From the NCBI GenBank assembly GCA_021845865.1, contig JAJZVC010000016.1:1-56255 (forward strand): 56,255 nt of DNA. The letters are read 5' to 3'. Below are positions 37,279-47,683 of the stretch, one piece after another. Origin of the DNA: Pseudomonadota bacterium. GTDB lineage: Bacteria; Pseudomonadota; Gammaproteobacteria; Burkholderiales; UBA9220. A model generated the notes under the pieces. The model worked only from the letters and a program-made list of their open reading frames with translations. It searched no databases and was not told the origin of the DNA. Position 1 is the stretch's first letter, and every line of letters begins with the position of its first letter. The translations under genes were made by a program, and so were the position numbers.

Positions 37279-37752
37279 TTAGGATTGAAGGAATTCCCAG
37301 CGGGGGAAGGCGGCGGCCAGTCCGGCGGCAAGCCCGCCGCCGTCGGCGACCCGCCACAAAATCAGCTCCTCCACCCGGAAGCGCCTGCCCGTGGCGGAAA
37401 CCCTCACCCCGGAATAATGGGCCACGTAGCCCCGCTCCGCCGCCGCGTGGAGGATTTTTTCCCGGGCGGCGCGGCTGTCCGGTTCCGCCGTCAGGCGGGA
37501 GGGGGTGGCGGTGAAGCGGGGCCAGTCCATTTCCCACAGTGCGAGGGCGGCGCGGTTGCCGTAGTCGAGGAGGGGGTCGGCCTGGGTACCGTGGGCCAGG
37601 ACGGGGAAGGGCGCCTCGAACAGGGACCGGGCGTCGGCCTCCGGGCTGTCCTGCCGGGGGATGAGGGGCCGCCCGAGGAGGCGCTCGAAGGAATCCAGCA
37701 CCTGGGCGGCACGGGCGACGGCTTGGGGGGCGAGCCAGGGGGCGGAAATCAT
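37279..37752 (-). CDS. MEKHLA domain-containing protein
   Basis: The 157-residue protein consists almost wholly of a MEKHLA domain, with DPLLDYGNRAALALWEMDW, TPSRLTAEP, and GYVAHYSGVRVSATGRRF followed by an EELILWRV ending. MEKHLA is a PAS-related fold first noted in plant HD-ZIP proteins; its bacterial role is unknown. I prefer the ATG at 37752, although no clear ribosome binding site is present and the frame is open upstream. It is divergent from the YgiQ gene. Confidence 0.82.
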   Translation of the reverse strand: MISAPWLAPQAVARAAQVLDSFERLLGRPLIPRQDSPEADARSLFEAPFPVLAHGTQADPLLDYGNRAALALWEMDWPRFTATPSRLTAEPDSRAAREKILHAAAERGYVAHYSGVRVSATGRRFRVEELILWRVADGGGLAAGLAAAFPRWEFLQS

Positions 37753-37834
37753 GGGGCTATTGTAGCCGGGAACCTCCATCCTGCCATCGGGTCCATAGTG
37801 GTCCCCCGCCGCCTCGCGTACAATAGCCCCCCTG

Positions 37835-39934
<2,100 letters not shown>

Positions 39935-39944
39935 AGGACGATTC

Positions 39945-40637
39945 ATGGACAACCCATTTAGCGAACAGGACCTGGACCAGCTGGAAGAACTGCTGGCGGC
40001 GGACATTTTCAAGGACGAGGCGATGACCCTGGACGTTCTCCAGGGCTTTCTCTGCGCCGTGGTCAGCGGGCCGGAGGAGATTCCCGCCGCGGCCTGGCTG
40101 CCCGAGGCCCTGGGCGAGGCGCCGGCCTACGAATCCCCGGCCCGGAAGGAAGAGGCCGAGGCCCTGGTGCTGAAATTCTACCGCGGCATCGCCGCCGCCC
40201 TGGAGGCGCGGGAGGACTTCGACCTCATCCTCTACGGTTTCGAGGACGACCCGGAGGAGCTGGATTACGGCTCCTGGTGCGACGGCTATGTTTACGGCTC
40301 CCAGATGGGGGAGCGCAACTGGTTCGAGGCGGCGGGGGAATACAGCGAGGACCTGACCGACAAGATGGAAGTGTTCTTCCTCCTCAACGGCCTCCTCAAG
40401 GAGGACACCCTCAAGCACGGCGACAAGTGGATGTCCCCCAAGGAGGAACAGGAGGCCCTGGCCGAGGCCCAGGAGGAATTGCCCAACGCCGTGGGGGCGA
40501 TTTACCGCTTCTGGCAGTCCTACCGCGCCAAACCCGCCCCGGCGCGCCGGGAAGAATCCAAGGTGGGGCGCAACGACCCCTGTCCCTGCGGCAGCGGCAA
40601 GAAATACAAGCAGTGCTGCGGCAAGGACGCCGCCTGA
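39945..40637 (+). CDS. YecA/UPF0149 family protein with C-terminal SEC-C zinc motif
   Basis: The 230-residue protein has the helical, acidic UPF0149 domain (residues 1-175 or so; [19 protein letters not shown]). Its end, [20 protein letters not shown], is a SEC-C motif with zinc-binding CxCx8CC. SEC-C domains occur on SecA and on many proteins of unknown function. The gene follows YgiQ with a good GGA-type site and is convergent with the phosphoribulokinase gene, which ends four bases away. Confidence 0.9.
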   Translation: MDNPFSEQDLDQLEELLAADIFKDEAMTLDVLQGFLCAVVSGPEEIPAAAWLPEALGEAPAYESPARKEEAEALVLKFYRGIAAALEAREDFDLILYGFEDDPEELDYGSWCDGYVYGSQMGERNWFEAAGEYSEDLTDKMEVFFLLNGLLKEDTLKHGDKWMSPKEEQEALAEAQEELPNAVGAIYRFWQSYRAKPAPARREESKVGRNDPCPCGSGKKYKQCCGKDAA

Positions 40638-40641
40638 GGGG

Positions 40642-41523
40642 CTAGCCTTTCTTGGCGGCCCGCCGCCGCTCCATCAGTTGGTGAAGGAGGGGGCCGAAGA
40701 TCACCTCCATCGCCTGCAGGGCCTTTCCGGCAGGCACCACCAGGGTGTTGGGGCGGGACATGAAGGAGTCGTGCAGCATGTCCAGCAAGTAGGGGAAATT
40801 CACTTCCTTCGGGTAGCGGAAGCGGATCACCATCAGGCTTTCGTCCAGATTGGGCACGTCCCGGGCGATGAAAGGGTTGGAGGTATCCACCACCGGTACC
40901 CGCTGAAAATTGATGTGGGTGCGGGAGAACTGGGGCGTGATGTGGTGGACGTAGTCGTGCATCCGCTCCAGGATGGCGTGGGTGATGGCTTCGCGGGAAT
41001 AGCCCCGGTCGTTGCAGTCCTTGTGGAGCTTCTGAATCCACTCCAGGTTGACGATGGGGGTGACGCCGATGAGCAGGTCCACGTGCCGGGCGATGTCCGC
41101 CTCCTCGCCCACGTAACCGCCATGAAGCCCCTGGTAGAGCAGCAGATCGGTGTTCTCGGGCAGCGGCGCCCAGGGGGTGAGGGTGCCGGGGGGCTGGCCG
41201 TGTTCGGCGGCGTCGGCTTCGCAGTGGACGTAGTTGCGGCTCTTGCCGCTGCCCTTCTTGCCGTACTCCGCCAGCAGCGCTTCCAACTCCGGCAGCAGGT
41301 TGCCCTCGGGGCCGAAATGGGTGATGGGCCGCTTGCCGGCCTTGAGGGATGCGGCTACCGCCTCCTTCATTTCCTGCCGGCCGTAGCGGTGGAAGCCGTC
41401 GCCCTGCACCACCGCCGCCGTGACTTTCTCCCGCCAGAACAGATGCTTGAACGCCGACATTACCGGTTCGCTGCCGGAACCTGAGGCGCCGGTCACGGCA
41501 ATGATGGGATGCTTGTGCGACAT
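40642..41523 (-). CDS. Phosphoribulokinase (CbbP/PrkB family) with atypical P-loop
   Basis: The 293-residue protein aligns by eye over its full length with bacterial class I phosphoribulokinases and with E. coli PrkB: IIAVTGASGSG at the N-terminus, GDGFHRYGR with the catalytic Asp42, YEGLHGG-like YQGLHGGYVGEE, VNLEWIQKLHKD, and VPVVDTSNPFIARD. The P-loop reads GASGSGSEPV where the family usually has GSSGAGTTTV, so the nucleotide-contacting Thr/Ser pair is partly replaced by Glu-Pro. No RuBisCO gene is in the window, so a Calvin-cycle role is not shown. GGGAGGA precedes the ATG. Confidence 0.9.
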   Translation of the reverse strand: MSHKHPIIAVTGASGSGSEPVMSAFKHLFWREKVTAAVVQGDGFHRYGRQEMKEAVAASLKAGKRPITHFGPEGNLLPELEALLAEYGKKGSGKSRNYVHCEADAAEHGQPPGTLTPWAPLPENTDLLLYQGLHGGYVGEEADIARHVDLLIGVTPIVNLEWIQKLHKDCNDRGYSREAITHAILERMHDYVHHITPQFSRTHINFQRVPVVDTSNPFIARDVPNLDESLMVIRFRYPKEVNFPYLLDMLHDSFMSRPNTLVVPAGKALQAMEVIFGPLLHQLMERRRAAKKG

Positions 41524-41626
41524 GGGTCCTCCCGCGGCATGTAAGTTGTTATGGCTTTATTACACGTCATTTTGCGCCTGCGGCGGTGCGCCTGCAACCG
41601 CCCCGGGGGGCAGAGGAAATTAAATG

Positions 41627-41656
41627 AAAAAGGCGCGGCGGAAACCCCGCCGCGCC
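41627..41656 (-). terminator. Intrinsic terminator of the glycine-zipper lipoprotein gene
   Basis: On the minus strand a perfect 10-base GC stem (41656-41647 with 41641-41632) with a five-base loop is followed by TTTTTCATTT. It lies 27 bases after the stop of the gene at 41684-42328. Confidence 0.88.
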
Positions 41657-41683
41657 CCTGGCGAATGGTGAGGCGGCTTGGCC

Positions 41684-42328
41684 TCAGGTGGACGGCACGC
41701 CGCCGATCACGACCTTGGTTTCCTTGCTGGCGCTGCTGCGGATGCTGACCGGTGCGCCCGCCGCTCCCCGCAGGATTTCTCCCGCCATGTAATCCCGTGC
41801 TTCCTGGGTCGGGGCGTAGACGTGCACCGCCGATTCGTTGCGGGCCGCCAGGGCGCCCAGCTTGCGCAGCACCTGGCTGGCGTCCGCCGAACGGTTCTTC
41901 ACCGCATCGTAAGGGATGGGGGTCTCCAGCTTGTCGAAGGTGGCGTGGCCGCTGTCATTGGTTTCCCGCGCCTGGAGCTTGGGGCTTTCGTACGGGTAGC
42001 GGCTCTTGGCTTGCACGTCGGCGATTTCCCGCGACGAGTCTTCCGCCTGCTTCAGCTTGTGGTCGCTTTGCAGCCCTTTCCAGTAGCCGATGCCGGCGCC
42101 GACCAGGGCGCCGACGACGGTGACGGTGGTGCGGTCCCGGTTGGCGAGATAACCGACCACGTTGCCGGCCACCGCGCCGATGGCGCCTCCGATGGCGGCT
42201 TGCTTGGCCGGGCTGGAGCCGCCCGACGAATAACCGCCCCCTTCGGTGGCGCACCCCGCCGACAGGGCGGCGGCGACCAGGGCGCAGGCGGCGTTGCGGG
42301 CGATGGTGCGTTGGGTGGGAATATCCAT
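41684..42328 (-). CDS. Lipoprotein with glycine-zipper domain
   Basis: The 214-residue product has a lipoprotein signal ending in the lipobox LSAGC (Cys about residue 26), then a glycine-zipper helix pair (AAIGGAIGAVAGNVVGYLA and VVGALVGAGIGYWKGL). The zipper is of the kind seen in outer-membrane 17-kDa-antigen/YMGG proteins. A helical middle and a mixed C-terminal domain of about 110 residues follow. AAGGAGA precedes the ATG. Likely anchored in the outer membrane; function unknown. Confidence 0.83.
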   Translation of the reverse strand: MDIPTQRTIARNAACALVAAALSAGCATEGGGYSSGGSSPAKQAAIGGAIGAVAGNVVGYLANRDRTTVTVVGALVGAGIGYWKGLQSDHKLKQAEDSSREIADVQAKSRYPYESPKLQARETNDSGHATFDKLETPIPYDAVKNRSADASQVLRKLGALAARNESAVHVYAPTQEARDYMAGEILRGAAGAPVSIRSSASKETKVVIGGVPST

Positions 42329-42676
42329 GGCTTTCTCCTTTGTTGAGCCAAATCATCCGCCTCTCCGGTTGGAGTATTCCGCTTCAAAGTCCCATGGCAC
42401 GGAAGCAGAACGAGGGGGAAGGATGAAAGGGGCGGGAACCCTCGGGAAGGTGGAAGTGGACGGCATGGGGCCGTCCCCTAGCCTGTGTATGTGTTATAGC
42501 AGCCAGGGGGCATTTTTCCAACGCGCGGTTATCTTGGACGCGGGTAGGATTTTACGTCGCCAGCATGCGCTCATGATGGGGGTATCGAGGTTTTCCGACA
42601 CCCGGTGGATGAAGGCGCGTCCCCCGTTGGCAGGGTTCTCGGAGACTTATGGTATCCCGCGTGCCATGCCATGGGG
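42329..42676. other. 348-base region without a recognisable gene
   Basis: This gap lies upstream of the glycine-zipper lipoprotein gene and downstream of the efflux operon. The promoter of the lipoprotein gene must lie at its left end. I see no convincing ORF, RNA gene or terminator here. Confidence 0.6.
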
Positions 42677-43276
42677 TCACGGTTCAGCCTTCAGGCTTTG
42701 ATGGCCATAGATCAGCACGGCGAAGAATACCCCGCCTTGCACGAAACCCAGCAGCGTTTCGATGCCGGCGGCCCACATGGCGTTGAGGGTTTGAGGAACC
42801 CAATCACCCAGCCCCAGGGTGGTGAACAGTTCGAGGGAGATGTACAGCGAGACGGAAAAGGCGTGCGGCGTAAGGTCTTGCGCCAGCGGCGACGGCAGGG
42901 CGCCATTGTAGCGAAACAGCTCGAACACGCCGAACAAATGGAACAGCAGGGCGAAATACAGCAGCGTGATGGCTGACACTTCCAGATACAGGAGCACGAT
43001 GTGCAACAGGTCGAGGCGCACCGAGCGGCGTTTGCGGGAGATGTAAAACAACATCAAGTCGAGCAGGGCGAAGCGCACGACGACGATATAAACGAGAAAG
43101 GCTGTCAACAGGGCTTCTTTGTGGTGGCCAAAGGTCGCCGGCTCTTGGGCTTGCCACCATGCTCCCGCCAATGGTGGCAACAGCAGCGAGGGGAGGGCGA
43201 AGGGCAGGACAGGAAGCCACGCACCCCAGGCAAGGCTTCGGAGCCGGCGAAAGGCGCGGAGAAGGATGGGGCTCAC
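42677..43276 (-). CDS. Potassium-channel-like membrane protein with TLGLGD pore motif
   Basis: The 199-residue protein has four hydrophobic helices (about 18-40, 53-80, 90-117 and 167-191). The pore-loop-like segment LELFTTLGLGDWVPQT lies between the third and fourth. This matches the two-helix-plus-pore core of bacterial K+ channels (Ion_trans_2), but the filter reads TLGLGD (153-158) instead of TVGYGD. It is the last gene of the ArsR-RND operon, starting at a GTG that overlaps the preceding stop as GTGA. A channel-like role is inferred; ion selectivity is not predictable. Confidence 0.78.
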   Translation of the reverse strand: MSPILLRAFRRLRSLAWGAWLPVLPFALPSLLLPPLAGAWWQAQEPATFGHHKEALLTAFLVYIVVVRFALLDLMLFYISRKRRSVRLDLLHIVLLYLEVSAITLLYFALLFHLFGVFELFRYNGALPSPLAQDLTPHAFSVSLYISLELFTTLGLGDWVPQTLNAMWAAGIETLLGFVQGGVFFAVLIYGHQSLKAEP

Positions 43277-43563
43277 CTTTCCCTTTCTCTGGGGACAAGG
43301 CCTTGCCGCAGGCGGGCCTCAATGTCCTCTGTCCGTGGCAGGCCCGAAAACAGCACCTGGCCATCCGCCAGAACGGCGGGCATCTGCCCATGGGCAAGGA
43401 CAAAGGCTTCGAGGTCCTTGCGTATTTCCAGGTCCAGGTCCAGTCCTAGCCCGGCGGCTGCGCAGGAGAGGCGTTTTTCCAGGCGCAGCAGGGGTTCGCC
43501 GTTGCCCACTAGGGTCAATTTCAGCACCGGTGCGCCTGAAGGCGGAACTCCGCACCCGCTCAC
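43273..43563 (-). CDS. Thioredoxin-fold protein lacking the CxxC motif
   Basis: The 96-residue protein resembles the small glutaredoxin-like TM0996/MTH895 (Thioredoxin_3) family: VLKLTLVGNGEPLLRLEKRL corresponds to the segment that normally reads GxGCxxCxxLE, and QMPAVLADGQVLFSGLPRTE to the cis-Pro strand and final helix. Both active-site cysteines are replaced, by Glu and Leu, so it is not expected to be redox-active. It starts at GTG overlapping the RND stop, and its stop overlaps the channel gene start, both as GTGA. A binding or scaffold role at the pump is possible. Confidence 0.72.
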   Translation of the reverse strand: MSGCGVPPSGAPVLKLTLVGNGEPLLRLEKRLSCAAAGLGLDLDLEIRKDLEAFVLAHGQMPAVLADGQVLFSGLPRTEDIEARLRQGLVPRERER

Positions 43564-46500
43564 GATTTCTTCCTGTCGGTCAACCACACGTAGAACATGG
43601 GCAGGTAGAACAGGGACAGCAGCGTTCCCACCAGCAGGCCTCCGATGGAGGCGTCCGCCAGGGGGGAGAGCCGCTCCAGGCCCACGGCCCGTTGCATGGC
43701 GATGGGAATCATGCCGGCGATGGTGCCGAAGGCGGTCATGAGGATGGGCCGGTAGCGCAGCCGCACCGCGCCCGCCGCCGCATCGAAAGCGCTGGCCCCG
43801 GCTTCCCGCCGCTCGCGGATGAAGTCCACCATCAGGATGGAGTTCTTGATGACGATGGAAAACAGCAGCACGATGCCCAGGATGGCCGGCAGGGCCAGGG
43901 CCTTGCCAAAGGCGAGGAGCCCCCACACCGCGCCGATGGCGGAAAGGGGCAGAATGACCACCGACAGCGCTCCCAGGCTCACGCTACGGTAGGTCGGAAC
44001 CAGGATGCCGAACAGCAGCAGCACCCCCACGCCCAACCCGATCAACATGCGCTTGCTGGATTGGCTGCCCTCGGCGTCGTCCCCCATCTCGGCGAAGGTG
44101 ACGCCGGGGGGCAGGGCCTTGGCGGTGGCGGCCACCGCTCCATCCTTGATGAAGCTGATGGGGGCGGTATTGCGGTAGGCCAGCACGTCCAGGGTATAAC
44201 GCATGCCATTGGTGGTGATGACCGCCAGCCCCGGCACCCTCTCCACGCGGGCGATTTCGCCCAGGGGCACGCTGGCGCCGTCGGGCAGTTGGATGGGAAG
44301 CAGCAGCAGGTTCTCCGGTTCGTCCCGGTAGGGCTTCTGGAAATACAGCCGCACCGGCAGCGCCGTGACCGTGGGCAGCTTGCTCAGGCTCGCCCCGGCC
44401 ACGCCCTTGAGGGGCAGTTGGGACAGCACGGCATCCGGGGTGAGGCCCAGTGCCCGCAGCTTGTTTTCATCCAGGGTCACCTGGGCCTCGCGGGCATCCG
44501 CGTCCCAGGTGGTGGACACCGAAGTGAAGCCCGGCACCGTCTCCAGGGCCGCCTTCACCCGCTTCGCCGCATCGGGCAGGAGCCGCCAATCTTCCGCGTA
44601 GAGCCGGATGTCCACCGGCGCCTTGACGGTGGACAGCACCGTGGCCCCGGTGTCGAATACGTCCGCCAGGGTCACGCCGGGCAGGGACTGGAGTTTCCGG
44701 CGCAACTCGGCCTCGATCTGCCAACTGGATTGGTCCCGATCCAGGCGGTTGACGTAGGCCAGGGTATAGGTGGCTTCCGCCGGCAATTGCCCCGACCCCA
44801 GGGAGAGAATGCCGGGTTCGGAACCATAGGCCACCGACACGCGCTTGACGCGCGGGTCTTTCATGAGGCTGGCCTCGAAGCCTGCCAGGCGCTTTTCCGC
44901 CGTTTCCACCGAATCGTTGGCGCTGAACTTCACGTGGGCCTTGACCAGGCCCGTGTCCATGGGCGGCAGTGCGTCCCGGCCGATAAGGGGCATCACGGTC
45001 TTGAAACTCACCAGCAACAGCATGAAGGCGGGCAATATCAGCAGCAGGCGCCGGCGCAGGCTGCCGGCGAAGGCGAAGGACAGGAGCCCCTCGAACCAGG
45101 CGGCATGGGGCGCTACCGTGCGCTGGTAGAGACGCTCCATGAAACGCTCCAGCCGGTTCTTGGGCGGTAGGCCGTTGCGGTACCAGAATGCCGACAGGCG
45201 CGGGATGAAGGTGATGGCGATGAACCAGGAGACGAACACCGCGATCACCACGGTGAGGATCAGATGCTTGAACAGCTGCTGGGGAAGTTCCCCCACCGCC
45301 ATCAGCGGGCTGATCACCGCCGCCGTGGCCAGGGTGCCGACGAACACCGGCCCCAGCACTTCCCGCGTGCCGTGAACGATGGCGTCCTCCACGTTCTCAT
45401 GCAGTTCCCCCAGGTGCCGCTCGATGTTTTCCAGCACCACCACGGCGTCGTCCACCAGCATCCCCAAGGCGAGAATGATGCCGGTCATCACCAGGATGTT
45501 GAGTTCCCGTCCCAGCAGCCACAGGATGCCCATGGTGGCGAGGAATACCAGGGGGATGCTCACCAGGGCCGTCACCACCGCCCGCCAGTTGCCGAGGAAG
45601 AACAGGATCACCAGGCTGGTGAACAGGATGGCGTCCCGCAGGGCCTCGACCATGTTGCTGTTGGAGGTCTGGATGAGTTCGCCCTGGGTATCGGCCACGG
45701 AAAATTCGATGTTGGGATAGCGGGCCTGGAGCCCGGGCAACGCGCTTGTAGCATCGTCGATGGCGGCCTGCACCGCGCCGCCGGGGGGGCGCTGGATGGC
45801 CACGGCGATGGCATCGCGGCCATTGCCGTGGTAGGCGGAAAAACGCTCGGCGTGGGACAGGCTGAGTTTCGCCACGTCCCCCAGGGTAACGCCGGGCAGC
45901 AGGGGCAGCGCCCGCAGGGCTTCCACGCTGGCGCGCTCGCCGTACACCGTCACGGTGAGATTGGTGTCGCCGTTTTGGGCCACCCCCAGGGGCGTATCCC
46001 GGTCGAGCTTGGCGATTAGGTCCTGGGCCTTGGCCGGGTTGAGGTTGTAGCGGGACAGGGCCACGGGGTCGAATTCCACCCGCACCGCCGGCTCATGGCC
46101 GCCGAACACCTCCACGTTGGCAATGTGGGGCCGGGTGACGAAGGCGGAACGGATGTCGTTCTCGGCGATGAGGCGCACGGTGTCGAGGGAGAGGCCGCTG
46201 CCGGGCTTGGGGGACAACGCCAGGGTTAGCACCGGATTGGTGAAGCCGCCGGTGGCATATACCGAGGAGGGCGGCGTGTCCGTGGGCAATTTCGCCCGCA
46301 CGCGGGAAAGCGCGTTGCTGACATCGATGAGGGCGGCGTTGAGGCCCTTTTCGTAGTCGAACTCGGCCCGGACGATGGAAACCTCGTTCTTGTCGGTGGT
46401 CTGCACGTCCCGCACCTGGGCCAAGGACCACAGTTCTTGCTCCATGGGCCGCGCCACCTTCTGCGCCACGGTCAGTGCCGAGGCGCCGGGCAGCGGAGTG

Positions 46501-46640
46501 AGGATGGTCACCTGGGGCCGCTCGATGTCCGGATACATGTTGCGCGGCATGTTGAGGTAGCCGATCACCCCCAGGACGGAGACGATTGCCAAGATCATGC
46601 CCAGCAGCAGGGGCCGCCTGTAGAAAAACTCGAACAGCAT
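43560..46640 (-). CDS. RND efflux transporter, inner-membrane subunit
   Basis: The 1026-residue protein is an AcrB-type RND pump with 12 predicted helices and two large periplasmic loops. The proton-relay motif in helix 4 is ALGMLVDDAVVVLENI, with paired Asp as in drug-exporting (HAE1-type) pumps rather than in the CusA heavy-metal type. The N-terminus is FFYRRPLLLGMILAIVSV, and the C-terminal helices contain FSIVIKNSILMVDFIRE. The membrane-fusion and outer-membrane partners are encoded just upstream. An ArsR-type regulator heads the operon, so the inducer may be a metal or metalloid. Confidence 0.95.
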   Translation of the reverse strand: MLFEFFYRRPLLLGMILAIVSVLGVIGYLNMPRNMYPDIERPQVTILTPLPGASALTVAQKVARPMEQELWSLAQVRDVQTTDKNEVSIVRAEFDYEKGLNAALIDVSNALSRVRAKLPTDTPPSSVYATGGFTNPVLTLALSPKPGSGLSLDTVRLIAENDIRSAFVTRPHIANVEVFGGHEPAVRVEFDPVALSRYNLNPAKAQDLIAKLDRDTPLGVAQNGDTNLTVTVYGERASVEALRALPLLPGVTLGDVAKLSLSHAERFSAYHGNGRDAIAVAIQRPPGGAVQAAIDDATSALPGLQARYPNIEFSVADTQGELIQTSNSNMVEALRDAILFTSLVILFFLGNWRAVVTALVSIPLVFLATMGILWLLGRELNILVMTGIILALGMLVDDAVVVLENIERHLGELHENVEDAIVHGTREVLGPVFVGTLATAAVISPLMAVGELPQQLFKHLILTVVIAVFVSWFIAITFIPRLSAFWYRNGLPPKNRLERFMERLYQRTVAPHAAWFEGLLSFAFAGSLRRRLLLILPAFMLLLVSFKTVMPLIGRDALPPMDTGLVKAHVKFSANDSVETAEKRLAGFEASLMKDPRVKRVSVAYGSEPGILSLGSGQLPAEATYTLAYVNRLDRDQSSWQIEAELRRKLQSLPGVTLADVFDTGATVLSTVKAPVDIRLYAEDWRLLPDAAKRVKAALETVPGFTSVSTTWDADAREAQVTLDENKLRALGLTPDAVLSQLPLKGVAGASLSKLPTVTALPVRLYFQKPYRDEPENLLLLPIQLPDGASVPLGEIARVERVPGLAVITTNGMRYTLDVLAYRNTAPISFIKDGAVAATAKALPPGVTFAEMGDDAEGSQSSKRMLIGLGVGVLLLFGILVPTYRSVSLGALSVVILPLSAIGAVWGLLAFGKALALPAILGIVLLFSIVIKNSILMVDFIRERREAGASAFDAAAGAVRLRYRPILMTAFGTIAGMIPIAMQRAVGLERLSPLADASIGGLLVGTLLSLFYLPMFYVWLTDRKKS

Positions 46641-46642
46641 GG

Positions 46643-47683
46643 CTAGTTCTCGGCGGCGAAGGGGACGCCGGCTTCCAGCCGCGCCAGGATGTCCGGGCTG
46701 GCACAGGCGAGGGCGCCGGCAGCGCGGGCATCCAGGGTGACCGCACCCTCTTCGCCCTCCGCTTGGAGGGAGAGTTCCAGGGGCACCGCCTTCTTGCCCT
46801 CGATGCGCAGCACCGTGGCATGGCGGCCATCGCTATTCAGGGTACAGCCACGGGGAATCAGGATGCCCTGGCCCGAGAACAGCACCGCCTTCACCGCCGC
46901 ACGGCTTCCCGGCGTAAACCCATCCGCCGGAGCCCGCGCCTCATAGCGGCGGGAGCCCTGGGGCGAGGCTTCCGGCCAGGGCGTCACCGGCAGGGTCTTG
47001 CTGCCCACCATCAGCCCCACAGGCGCCACGCCTTCCGGCATGTTCACCACCAGCCGCATCCCGGCGGCGGTATCGACGATTTTCAGCAAGGGCTTGCCCG
47101 GCGTCGCCAAATCCCCCGGCTGGACGAAGCGCTGGCTCACCATGCCGTCGAAGGGCGCGGCCAGGGTGGCGTTGCGCAAGTTTTCCCGCGCCACGGCCAA
47201 GCGGGCGCGTGCTGCCATTGCGGCGGCCTCGTCGGCCTGCAATTGCTCGGTGGAAACGCCGCCGATCTCGTGCAGCCGGCGGGAACGCTGCAGCCGTTCG
47301 CTGGCTGCCACGGACGCGCTTTCGGACGCGGCAAGGTCGGCGGCAAGGGAATCCCCCTGGGACGAGGTGCCGCTGGAAAGTACCATGTCCAGCTTGGCCA
47401 GCAGTTCCCCGCGCTTGAACCGGCTACCCTCGAAAAACGGCAGCGCCGCCACGTAACCGGTCAGGCGGCTGGCCAGCACGCTATCGCGCACCGCCAGCAC
47501 GTCGGCCACCGTGGGTTGGGTGAGGGTCACCGCTGTCGGCTTCGCTTGCTGCACGGACACCACCACGGGCGCCACGTCAGGAGGCGTTTCCTTCCTGAGC
47601 TGCATCCTCTTGTGGATAATCAGCGCCGCGCCCACCGCGACAACGGCCAGGATGACAAGAATGGGCTTCTTGTTGAGTTTCAT
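46643..47683 (-). CDS. RND membrane-fusion (periplasmic adaptor) protein
   Basis: The 346-residue adaptor has an N-terminal membrane segment (about residues 7-23, ILVILAVVAVGAALII), a lipoyl-like region near LTGYVAALPFFEGSRFKRGELLAKLD, a helical hairpin rich in Ala/Arg/Glu, and a beta-barrel part with APFDGMVSQRFVQPGDL. It should bridge the RND pump and the TolC-type channel. Its ATG overlaps the stop of the TolC gene as ATGA, and the RND gene starts three bases after its stop. Confidence 0.93.
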   Translation of the reverse strand: MKLNKKPILVILAVVAVGAALIIHKRMQLRKETPPDVAPVVVSVQQAKPTAVTLTQPTVADVLAVRDSVLASRLTGYVAALPFFEGSRFKRGELLAKLDMVLSSGTSSQGDSLAADLAASESASVAASERLQRSRRLHEIGGVSTEQLQADEAAAMAARARLAVARENLRNATLAAPFDGMVSQRFVQPGDLATPGKPLLKIVDTAAGMRLVVNMPEGVAPVGLMVGSKTLPVTPWPEASPQGSRRYEARAPADGFTPGSRAAVKAVLFSGQGILIPRGCTLNSDGRHATVLRIEGKKAVPLELSLQAEGEEGAVTLDARAAGALACASPDILARLEAGVPFAAEN

